This document shows positions 1 through 12,000 of a DNA stretch of 64,000 bases, piece after piece. Source of the stretch: Edaphochlamys debaryana (taxonomy: Eukaryota > Chlorophyta > Chlorophyceae > Chlamydomonadales); contig JAEHOE010000253.1 of assembly GCA_016858145.1 (NCBI GenBank), forward strand, positions 1 to 64,000, read 5' to 3'. The translations under genes were made by a program, and so were the position numbers. The notes beneath the pieces were generated by a model. It worked only from the letters and a program-made list of their open reading frames with translations, was not told the DNA's origin and made no database searches. Positions within the stretch are counted from its first letter, which is position 1. Every line of letters starts with the position of its first letter.

Positions 1-3000
1 GACGGGGCTGGGCTCGTGGCCGAGAGGGCCCTGCCCTGCACCCTGGGCCATCCAGGATCATTGCCGGGCTGGCGTTTTGGGCGGGCGCGGAGCAGTGCCA
101 GGCGTGCGTCAAATGGGGAGGGGACCCCGGGGAGGGCTCAATGGCGGAAAGCCACTCCAGGGCTGACCAACCAGCGAGAGCGCTTGGGGGAAGTATAAGG
201 GGACAGGGCGTACCTGTGACTAGTCCGCACTCCGCATCCAAGTCTCACACCACCTCCCTCCAGGCCTGGCTGAGGCAACGTCCCTCAGCTTCCAGTTCCA
301 GCCAGCGGCACGCCCCGACGAGCCCCGCGCCGGGCCCGTGACCATCACTCTGGCGGGGGTGGACCGGCTGGGGGAGCCGGCGCACGTGGTGGCGCGGCGG
401 TGTGGCAGCAGCACGCCGTGCCCCCTTCGCACAGGTGGGGGCGTGCGCTCGTGGGCCGGGCAGGGCGGCGGACTGGGAAGGGCGGGGCGGGGCGCGGGCG
501 AATGGGAAAGCGACGCTGGCCCGGCGCATCACCGCTCGTCGCCATCGCTCCCGCTCATGCCCAGCGTGGCAGCAGCACCGCGAGCGAGGCAAGCACTTGG
601 CTGTCCTGTACGGCTGGTCAGGGTTTCCGGCGCACGTGCTGCCCATGCGCCCACTCTTCCTGCCCGCTCCACCCCGTGCTGCGCGCCCCGCCGCTCCCCC
701 TGCCTCCAGGTTCCCCCTGCTGGTCAAGGTCCGCACCGCCATGCACATGGGCTCGCTGGAGGGCCGGCGCGCGGCGGTGACGCAGCGGCTCATGGCGCAC
801 AACGCACTGCTCATGTCGGCTCCCAGCACGGGTGGGGCGGGGTACGGGGTGGGGAAGGGCGGGGCGGGGTGGGGTGTGGGGGCTACGCGGGGCTCGGACT
901 GGGGACGGGTAGCCCCGGCATTTGCGGTCTGGCGGTCATCGCCTTTTAGTGTGCTCCCGCTAAGATCGAGGCCCTTCCCCGTCCTCCGCCCGCTCCCTTC
1001 CTCCGACCCCCCGCAGAGGACCTCTCCCCGCTGTCCGCCCAGCCCGAGAGCGAGTTCGTGTCTGACCTGGTGTCGCTCATTGCCGCGGAGAGCGCCGTGC
1101 CCGAGCCCCTGCGCGCCCTGGCCCTGCGCGCCCTGGGCGTGCAGCTGCAGGACCGCGGCCGCCACGCCGCCATCATCGCCGCCATCAACTCGGGCGGCCA
1201 GAGCGGCTTCCTCTCGGTGCTGCTCCACCGCTCCATCGCCTCCCTCGTCGCCGCGTCAGCGGCGACCGACGCCGGCGAAGCCGGCCCCGCCGCCGCCGCA
1301 GCGGCGGCGGCGGCTCCGGCGGAGCCCCCGGCGGCGGCGGCAGCCGCCGCTGCAGCACCCGCCGCTGGCGTGGCGGCGGCGGCGCGGCGCCGCCGACGCA
1401 CACGTACTCGCTCGAGTACGTGGAGTCGCTGCTGGTGCTGGTGCAGAGCCTGGTGACCAGCACCGCGGGCGGCACGGCGCTGGCGGACGCGGGCGTGATC
1501 GCGGCGCTGATGCCGCTGCTGCGCTCGCGCGGGGCGGACCACGTGGGCTGGTCACCAGCGCGGTGCGCGTGCTGGAGGGCTTCATCGACTTCAACACCGG
1601 CAACGCAGCCGCCGCCTTCGCCGAGTCCAACGGCCTCCACGAGCTCATCACGCGCCTCGCCTTCGAGGTCGGCGCGCCGCCCCCGTCGGCCTCGTCGGCG
1701 GCTGCCCCCTCCGGCTCCTGCTCCGGCGACGCTGCCGCGGCAGCGGCAGCGGCGCCTCCGGTGCCGCCAGCGGCGGCGGCTCCCTCCGCCGCCGAGGGCT
1801 GCCCGGCTCAGCAGCAGGTCGCGGCGGCGGCATCCGCCTCCGATACTTCCGACGCCGCCGCCGCCGCGACCGCCGCCAAGCTGCCGTACGCCCGTACCAG
1901 CCTCATCAAGTTCCTGCTGCGCTGCCTGGCGATGGCCTGCTTCTCGCCCCAGGCTCCCGCCGCCGCGCGGCCGCCCGAGTCCGACATGGCGGCCTGTACC
2001 GCTGCCTGGGCGTCGTGCTGTGCGACGGCGCGCGCTTCGGCGGCTCCCTGTTTGCGCTGGCCGCGTCCGTTGTGTCCGACTGCCTGCACAGCGACCCCGC
2101 TGCAGTACCCGCCTGCTGGACGAGCGGGGCTGCCGCAGGCGTACCTGGGGGCGGTCAAGGTGAGGGGGCGCCAGGGTGTGTGTGTGTGCAAGGGACTCTG
2201 GCAGAGTGAGGGGGGCGTGAGGGAGGCGTGTGGCGTTGAGGGCCGGCCAAGGGGCACGGGCGGCCTGGGCCCTTGGGACCAGCAGGAATCCGCTGTTTCC
2301 CCACCACCCTGCCATCCATCCCCTCAATCCTCTCGCCCGCCTTTTCTCCCTCCCCTCCCTCGCCCCCAGTCCGGCCTGCTCCCCAGCTCCGACGCCGTGT
2401 GCTCCCTGCCCGGCATGCTGGTGGCGCTGTGCCTCAACACGGGCGGGCCTGGAGCGCGTGCGGGCGGGCCGGGCGCTGGACTCGCTCATTCCCATATTCG
2501 CGGGCCGCAAGTACGCCAAGGCGCTGCGGGTGACGCGGCGGTGATGGTGGGGGCGGGCCTGGAGGAGCTGTTCAGGTGAGGGGGGAGGCGGGGTGGGAGG
2601 GGGGAGGGCTGTGTGTGTGGGGGCCGGTTGTGCTTGGACGGGGTGCGGAGAGGGAGAGGGATGCGGAGGATCGGAGGAGAGGGGGCAGGGAAGGGTGGGA
2701 GGGGTGGGAGGTGGTGGGGTCTGGGATGGAGATGGGGTCAGGAGGGTGTGTGAATGAAGGCGAGCCAGTGGCACGCACCGCTGTTGACGCGTCCCGTGCT
2801 CTTGTGCCCTGCCTCCCTGCCCTGCTCCCTGCCAGGTTCACCCCCAGCCTGCGGCTCGAGGGTGTGGACATGGTGGTCAACATGAATCCGGGCGGTGTGC
2901 GTGCTGGGAGGTGAGGGGGCGGGGAGGGACCGGGGCCAGGCTGGGGTGGGTCTGGGGAGGGCTTGTGAAATGTATTGCAGTTGGGGAGTCAGTCTAGGCA

Positions 3001-6000
3001 CGAAGCGTGCGAGGGGCCGGCAGATTCGAGCAGGGCACGAAGTGTGCGGGGAGAGCTCTTTGCAGGGGCGCAGGCGAAGGGTGTCAGGAGCGGGGCGCTG
3101 CTCACTGGGGGGCTGATGCGTGGCTGTGCTCTCCTGCAGGCGACGAGCAGGCAACCAAGGAGGCCGAGGAGCAGACGGCGGCGCACAGAAGGCGGCGGCC
3201 GAGGCCGCTGAGGCCGCTGCTGCCGCTGCAGCGGCACCGGCCGCCGCTGAGCCCATGGACACGGACGCTCCTGCCGCCGCCGCCCCGGCTGCCGATGCGC
3301 CCGCCGCCGCTGCCGCTGAGGGCGGCGCCGCCGCCGCCGCTGCCGCCGCCCCGCCGGCGATGCGCCAGCGGAGCCGGCGCCAGCTGCCGCCGCCGGCGAG
3401 GACGCAGGCGCGGCTCAGGCGATGGATCTGGACGATGCCGCCGCTGCCCCGGCCGCCGCGGCAGAGCCGCCTGCTCCCGCGGCCGCTGCCGCGGCCGCCC
3501 CGGCGGCGGCGGAGCCGCCGCCGGCCCGCGCCCTTCGACTTCACGCCCGTGCTGGCGGAGGCTGGCCTCCGTCAAGGACTCGGACCCGTTCCTGACGGAG
3601 GCCCTGTCCCACGTGACGCGGATGCTGGAGGGCCTGGCGGCGCACCCCGAGACGAGCCGCCTGCTGGTGGAGCGCGGCCTGATCGACCTGCTCCTGCGCC
3701 TCAACCACCTGCCCCGCCTCTCCTTCACCTTTGCCTTCTCCAGCTCCTCCCCACCCCGCTGCTCTCGGTCGCCGCGCGCATCGTGCCCAACCACGCCACC
3801 GCCGCCGCCCGACAAGACCACGGCCGCTCTGCGGGTGGGGCGCGGCGCTGGGGGGGGCAGGGCAGGTTACCGTTACCACGACCCGCAACCCCCCGGCGTG
3901 GCCCTTGACCCTTACTCCCTGACCTGTTCCACTGCTGCCATACTTGGCTTTATGCTCCCTAGGCCAACCATAACCTGACATGTGCACGCGACGGCAGCTG
4001 CTGCAAACCATTGAGGCCGGAGGCCTCTCTGGAAGGACCAAGACCCAGCCATCACTAAGCCCATCACCACTCCCGCCCTGCCTCCTCCTCTCCCTCCCTT
4101 ACCACAGGCTGCGCTGCCCGCGGCGCTGGCCCGCGCCGCCAGCCTGGGCCCGGGCGTGTGCGTGCCCGCGCTGCCCCCGCAGGAGCGGGCCGCCTACCTC
4201 AAGGCCGTGTCCGCCACCTCGGGCCTCATCACCCTCGCCTCCGTGGTGGCACGCACCTCCACCGCCATGCTGCAGCAGCTCGCAACCGTGCCGCCGCCGG
4301 CGGCGGCTGCTGCGCCGCCAGCGGCGCCAGCGGCGGCGGAGGCTGCCATGGAGGGGGACGCGCCCGCCGCCGCCGGCGACGGCCGCGGCTGCCCAGGAGG
4401 GCGAGGCGGGTGCGGCCAAGGAGGGAGGCGCACCAGCGGAGGCGGACGCTTCTGCGGCGGCGACGGCAGCGGCCGAGCTGGATGCGGAGCCGGTGTTGGT
4501 GCTGCTGGGTCGGCTGGAGCGGGCGCTGATGGCTCAGGCTGACGTGGCGGATGCGTGGCCATGCAGCGGGCGGAGGCGGACAAGGACAAGCCGGCGGCGG
4601 CGGGTGAGGCGGGAGGAAGGAACGGTCGGCGGGGACTTGAAGGGGAGTGGGACGGGGCGGCTGAGGGTCGGGCGGGGTGGCCGAGAGGACGCGAGGGGAC
4701 GAGGCGTGATGCTGAGATGTTGCCATGTCTGCTTTCCGCAGACGCAAAGCGCTGCCACCGACGGCCCCGCCGCAATGGCCACGGACGCTCCGTCGGGCTC
4801 CGGTTGCCGCCGCCAGCGGCGCTGCACCTGCCGCCGCTGCCGATGCCCCCGCTGCCGGCGGCGCTGCCGCCGCCGCCAGCGGCGCTGCCACCCCCGCCGC
4901 CGTCGCCTCCGTCGACGGCGACGACGCCGCCGTCACCCGACGCCGACGGCGGCGCGGCCGCGGCTCCACTCGCCAACGGCGACGGCGCCGCCGCCGCCGC
5001 CGGGGCCGCCGCCGCCGCCGGCAAGTCCCGCCGCACGCCCGAGGAGCTGTCCCACGACGTGCTGCACCACTCGCTGCTAGCCATCCGCACCTTCTACGTC
5101 GCGGTGCCAAGGCGGTGCACACCTCCTCCCGGCGGACCGGCCGCGAGGACCCCGCTGCGGAGCTGCCGTCCCTGGGCATGCGGGCATCGGCGCTGTGCCT
5201 GGCGGTCAACCTTAAGGTGGGGCGGCGGTGGGAGTGCGGGGGTGGGGGTGGAGGGAGCGGTGGTGTTTGTTAGGGGAGGTTTGGGCGGAGCCACCAGGGT
5301 GCCCAGGGGTTAGAGCATGCTGGAGCTTTCCTACCGCTCCAGCCTCCCCTTTCTGCCCTCGTCCCTGTTTGCGGCATACCACTCAACCGCTCGCACCAGC
5401 CGTTTTCCCTAATCCCTCGATTCTTCGTCGCTCCGTGTCCCCCACAGGGCAACCTGGACAGGAGCTGCCGCTGACGTCGCCGCCGGCCGCCGCTGCCGCC
5501 GCCTCCGCCGAGCCCGAGGCCATGGCCGTCGACGAGGGGCCGGCGGCCTCGCAGGCGGCGGCTGTGCCGCCCAACCGCCGCGCTGTGCACCTACAGCGGT
5601 GAGCAGCAGTGCGGCTGGGCCGGGGTCACTTTCCCTTGAGCCCTCCAACTCACGACCATCCCCTGACGCCCTCTTCTCACCACCCCGCCCTGCCTGCACT
5701 TCCCCCGCTCCCCCCACAGCCTGGCCGACGAGGCTACCACCTGCTCCTGGACTCCCGCCGCCGCTCCTGCCACGTACTGCTGCTCAACTACTTCGCCGGC
5801 ATCGGGGGGCTGCAGTCCCTGGGCCGCCGCTTCGAGCAGGCAGCGGCCAACATGTGGGCAGTGCTGGACGCACAGGCGGCGGCCAAGGCCGCGGCGCCGG
5901 TGCCCGCAGCGGAGCCCGCAGAGGCGGCGCCGGCGGCGGCAGCGGCTCCGCCGCCAGCGGCGGCGCCTCCGGCGGCGGCGGCTGCCGCCGGCCCAGCCTG

Positions 6001-9000
6001 CGGAGCCGGCTCCGCCGGCCGCTGGCGCCGCCGCGGCGCACGACGCACCCATGGCCGAGGGCGCCGCCGCCGCCGCTGACCCCGCCGCCGCCGCTGGCGG
6101 TTGACGCGGCGGCGGCGGCGGCCGCCGCGCCGGTGGACCCGACCGCCGCCGCCGCCGTGACGCTCTCTGCGCGCGCCTCCGCCAGCGCCGTGTCCTCCGT
6201 CGTGCGGCGTGACCCCCGTGACGGTGGCCGAGAAGTGTCTTTCGGCCTACCTGGCCGTGTTTGAGCAGCTGTCCAACACGGGTGACCATCTTCTCCACGC
6301 CCAGGCCTCCGTGCTCCTGGGCACCGGCCTGCCCACTGCCGCCGGGAGGCCATGCTGGACCAGGTGCGGTGGGGGGCCTGGCGAGCCGACGTTCGTCAGC
6401 TTGGCGTAGATGCGTAGATGAGGCCCAGAATAGCCAGTAGCACGCTGCTTCGGGGCCCTAGCCCTCCTTGACGGCATGCGCATCTCTCCTGTCCTCCCCC
6501 TCCATCCCTCTCCTCCTCCCTTCCCCCCTGTCAGGTCAAGGACCCGGTGGATCTGGTCAAGGCCATCCACGCCAACATCCTGGCCGCCGTGCTGCCCGTG
6601 TGGCGCCACCCGCAGCTGCCCGCCTGCGCGCCCTCCCTGGTGGCCTCGCTCGTCGGCATCCTGCGCGTGTGCGCCGAGGGCACCTCGGCGGCCGCCGCCG
6701 TCATGCTGCGCGCGGGCGGCGGCGGCCGCAGCGGCCTGGCGGGGGCGCTGGGGCGGCCTGCGTTCGCCCCGGATGCAGCCCTGGTGCAGACTATCGTGGG
6801 AGATGGGGGTTTCAGCGCGGCGCGCGCGGAGGAGGCGATCCGGCGTGTGGGTGCCAACAGCGTGGAGGCGGCTATGGAGTGGCTGGTCATGCACCCCGAG
6901 GAGCCGGGTGGGTGGGGTTTGTGGGTGGATGGTGGGGTGGGGTGGGGTTGAGGGGAGCAGGGGGGGAACGAGGCAGGGAGGGCGGCAGGTGGGCAACGAG
7001 GATGAGAACTGGGAGGCAAGTGCCGAAGGGATGTGGTGGCGAGACTTACCGGCGTGCCCCTATCCTATCCGTTCTCCCCACAGCGCCCGCTCCCGCGGCG
7101 GCAGCTGCCGGAGCCAGAGCCGGCGCAGCTGCCGGCGGCGCCGCGGCAGGCGCTAGCGGTGCCGCCGCCCCGCCGCCGCAGGACGACGACACCGTGCTCG
7201 GCGCCACGCTAGGGGCCGCCCTGGCTGCGATCGAGGAGCGGCCGGCGGACCTGCACCCACCCACCTGGCAGCCGCGCTCCGCCTCCGCTGCCGCCGCCGA
7301 GCCAGCCGCTGCCATCACCTCCGCCGACGCCCCGTCCACCTCCGCCGCGGCGCCTGCCGCCGCCGCCGGCTCTTCCGCCGGCGCGGTCCCCGGGCCCCAG
7401 CAGCTGGTGGAGGGGGCGCTGGCCATCCTGGCCCGCTCCTCCGCCTCCACCTCGAGCCTCTCCGACCTGCTCTTCACTCTGGCGTCGCGCGACAGCGGCC
7501 GCGAGCGCAGCCTGGTGGTTTCGGAGCTGCTGGGTGCGCTGGATCGCGCCGCCAAGGCCCGCGGCCTGCCGTCCGCCGCCGCCGGATCTGGTTCTGGATC
7601 TGGATCTGAGGACCCGTCCACGTCGGCGGCGCCCGCAACCGCCACCGGCGAGGCGTCGGCGTCGACGTCGGCGCCGTCGGTAGACGCCGACAAGGCGCTC
7701 CTGGCGGCGGCGCGGCTGCTGCTGCTGCTGCTCACGCGGGACGGTCCCAGTGTGGAGGCCGCCTCCAAGGCCGGCGCGGGTGCTCTGGCCCTGGGTCTGC
7801 TGGAGGCCTGGCTCAAGGGCTATCAGGAGAGGCTGGCGGCGCTGCCGCCGGTGGCGGCGGCGGCTGGCAAGGCGGCGGCGGAGGCGGGCAAGGCGGAGAA
7901 GGAGAAGGAGGGCGAGAAGGAGAAGGCGGCGCCGACGGAGGAGGAGCTGGAGGGCCTGCGCGTGCCCGTGTGGGCGGAGGCGCTGCTGCTGGTGCTGGAG
8001 ATCCTGTCCTCCACGGCGCCCCGGCGGCAGGAGCAGGCGGCGGCGGCAGTTGCAGGCCGCGGCGGCGCCACGGCCGCCGCGGCCCCTGCTCCGGCGGCCG
8101 CGGCCGAGCCCGCAGCGGCAGCTGCTGCTGCCGCCGCCCCGGCCGAAGTCGCCGCCCCCGCTGCCCCCGCCGCTGCTGCCGAGGCTCCCGCCTCCGCCGC
8201 TACGCCTGCGCCGGCCGCTGCCGCTGCAGCCACCGACGCGGCCGCAGCTCCCACGCCCGCCCCCGCGGCCGCGCCCGCTCCGGCCGCTCGTGCTCCCACG
8301 GGACCCGCCGGCTCGCTGCCCATCCCGCCCGCCCTCGCCGAGGCCCTGGCCGCCTGGCGCCCCTGCGGCCTGCTGAGCGAGGAGGAGCAGGCCCGCGGCA
8401 TGCGCGTGTGCACGGCCCTGCTGGCGGCGCTGCAGGCGCACGGCGACCGCTGGTGCCCGCCGCTGCGGCTGGCGGCGGCGCCCAGTGAGGAGATGCAGCC
8501 CTCGCCCTCCTCCGCAACGCAGGCAGTGCTGCAGCTGCTGGCGCGGCTCACGCGGCGCCACGCCAACGCGGCGGCGGTGAGTGCGAACAGAGAATTTACA
8601 CGGTGATTTTCCAGCGTCTCTCTGCAGGCCCGGACGGGTCACCCCTTGTAGATTGGGTGTTGCCGTGACCAGAGGTCGGGCTTGGGTCAGCTCACCCCCT
8701 AACCTACCTCCCCGTTCTCCTTGCAGGCCGCCGCCGCCGGCGTGCCGCGGCTGATGCTGCGCCTGCCCGCGTCCTGCCTGCTGCCCAACCCCGCACGGCA
8801 CGAGCCCTTCATGCTGGCCGTGCTGCGCCACGTGCTGGAGGACCCCGCCACGCTGGGGGGTTGGATGGAGAGCGAGCTGCGCAACTACTTCGCCATGCGG
8901 GCGCGCGGCGCGGCCAACCTGTTCGGCATCCCGCGCCAGCAGGTGAGGGGCTGTGGTGTGCTCGGACGCTTTGTCAGTACAGGTTGGGGTTGTATGGGGC

Positions 9001-12000
9001 ATGGAGAGGTACGGTAGTGGAAGCTGGAGCGGAGCTGGCCCGAGGAGATACGGCCCTGCAAAGGTGCAGGCTAAGCGAGAGGGCAGGCGAGAGGGTTGCG
9101 GGCTCCGTTGTGGCCAGAGCCGCAAGGCCGAGTCGGGGATTGGGGCCTCCTGTCCCACGCTTCTGAACCCTGTTTGTCCTGCCGCCCTCCTTCCCTCCTC
9201 CGCAGAACCGCAGCGACGCCGTTGTGTCCATGGCCACCTTCCTGTTCTCCACATCGCGCCTTCTCAACAGGTGCGGCGGGGCGGGGGCGCTCAGCAACCC
9301 AGCTCTTCTGCCCCTGCTTGGCTGTCGGTCCCGCGTGCCAGTGCTGGCGCCCGCCCAGGGCGTAAGCCTTGCGACTGAGCTGCGTGTAGGCAGCGGCGGG
9401 CTCTACAGAAGGAGCTACTTGCCTTGCCAGCTGTCACATTGACACTCTTCCCGCCTTGTTGCCCTCAACGCCCCCGCCCAGGGACCCCTACGTGTTCCTG
9501 GACGTTGTGTCCCGCTGCTGCTCCATGGACCCCAACTCGCCCCTGGTGCGCCTCAAGACGGGGCCCACGCCAGCGGCGGCGGCGGCGGCAGGACAGCCCG
9601 CCAGCGCCACCGCCGAGGGCGCGGCTGGCGGCCCCGCTGCCATGGACCTGACGCCGGTGCCGTCGGACAGCACCGCCGCCGCCGTCGCAGCCATGGCCGC
9701 CGGCGGCAGCGGCGGCGACCAGGTGCCCAAGACGCCGGCGCCCAACGCTGGCGGCGCCGCTGCGCCGCCGGGCACCACCGTCGCCACCGCCAAGGTCACA
9801 CGCAAGTCCGTGCCGGCCAGCTTCGTTGACGTCATCGACGCTCTCGTGGATGTGGTCATGTCGTACAAGGGCCCGCCGGCGCCTCCGCCAGCGCTGCCGG
9901 CTGCTGCTGCTGCCCCCGCCGCCGCCGCCGCCGCCGGCGAGTCCATGGACGTCGACGCTGCCGCCGCCGCTGCCCCGGCGGCGCCTGCCGAGGCTGGCAG
10001 CTCTGCCGCACCGGCTGCTGCCGCCGCCGCCGCTTCCCCAACGGCGGCGGCGCCTGGCGCCGCTGCCGCCGCCGCCGTCAGCACGGCCGAGGCGGAGGCC
10101 CAGCTGCAGGAGCTGCTCAAGAAGTCCTCCGAGTCTGTCATGCAGCGCCTGGCGCTCCGCTTCCTCACCGAGTTCTCCCTCCTGTTCAGCCCCACCGTGG
10201 GCCTGCTGCTCAAGCGCGACGAGCAGCTCGCCGGGGCCGCCGCCGCCGCCGCAGCTGCCGCCGCCGCCGCCGCCGAGGCCGCCACGCCCGCCGCCGCCAA
10301 GCCGCCGGCCGCCGCCGCCAAGGAGGCGCGCGACAAGGACGGTTCCGGCCACGACAAGGACACGCACGGCAAGGACAAGGACAAGGAGAAGGGTCAGGAC
10401 AAGGAGGCCCACGGCAAGGGCAAGGACCGTGACCGGCACGGGCACGGCAAGGGCGGCGAGGCCGAGGCCAAGACGCCGCACCCCCGCGGCCGCGGCGGCA
10501 AGGACAAGGCCGACAAGGGCGAAAAGGACAAGGACAAGGAGGAGCGAGCCACGACGGCCAAGAAGGGCGACAAGGCATCCGAGAAGGCCTCTGAGAAGGC
10601 GGACAAGTCCGCCGGCTCCGACGCCAAGGAGGCCAAGGACCAGGCAGGCGCGTCGCCCCAGGCCCCGGCCGCCCATGTGGCCCACCGCGCGGGCGCGCTG
10701 CTGCGTCAGCTCATCCACGTGCACCTGCTGGCGGGGGGCGAGCAGGCGGCCGGCGGTGCGGGCCGCAGCGGCGCCCCCCCGCTGGCGGACAAGGTCGGGG
10801 AGCTGCTGCAGGTGAGCGGCTGGCGAACGGACAGAGGGGCAGGAGGGCTGGGGAAGCGGGCCATGGGCTTGTACTCAGAAGGGTCTGCCTTGACCCTGCC
10901 TGGGGCCGCGCATTGCTCAGGGGCCAGCTCAACGTTGCCACCTTTGGGGCCTCGACGCCTCCTGCCCCAGCCGCCTGACCCGCCCCTTCCACCCCCGACC
11001 TCACCCCGCAATCTCCGCCCCTCCGCCCCTTCGCCCCCTCCCCCCCTACCCAAACAGGCCATCTGCGTCCGCTCCGTGGAGGGCCGCCGCCGCATCGTGA
11101 CGGAGCTGGTGGCCTCGCTGGCGCTGTCCCAGATGTCCCCCGGCGCCATCGACCCCGCGCACCAGGACCTCATCCTCAAGCCCCTGCCCGGCATGCCCAC
11201 CGGGCCCGACGGGCCCTACGTCCCCTGCCACCTCTTCCCGCCGCCCGTCAAGGTAGGGTAGGGTCCAAGGCGTATGGGCGTATCCCACTCGCGTGACTTG
11301 GCTCTGTTCGTGCGCTCGTTGTCTCTGGCATGGCATGATTCCCGGGTGGTGTCGAGCCGTCCGTGCATGCGCGCATGCTCGTCTTGCCTCAGGGATGCTG
11401 TGTGCCCCCGCATCTCGCCTGCCATTGCCCTCGTCTCACCAGCCCCAAGCCCCCAACCCCCTTCCACTTCTTCCCTCGCTCCCTCGTGTTTCCTCTCCTC
11501 TCCCGGCTTCCTCTCACCCCTCCTGCCCTCCCGCCCCCAGGTCCACGCCCTGGTGGCGCTGGTGGGCAGCCTGGTGGAGTCATCCGCCGCCGCCGCCGAG
11601 CCGCGGCGGCAGCCGGGGGGCCAGGCGCCGGGCGCCATCAGCACCGAGATCGTGCGCACCATGCGCGAGGCGGGCATGGTGCGGGCGCTCACGGGCGCAC
11701 TGCGCTGCGTCAACGCAGACCACCCGCGCGCGCAGGCGGCCATCCAGGTGCGGGCGGCGGGGGCCTGGGGGCCGCGAGCGGGGAGGCAGACGGAATGGCC
11801 GTTGCTTGGGCCGTTGCTGCGGAGAGCCTGGAGCCGGTCAAGGCTGTGCGTGTCTTGCTGACGGCCCCTAACTGTCTCCGCCCCCTTTCCGCCCCCGACT
11901 TTCTTACCCTCTTCTCTCTTCCACGTCTCTCCGCCAGGCCATTCTGCGGCCGCTGGAGCTGCTGACGCGCAACGCCGCCTCCTGGGCCCCGCGTATCGCC

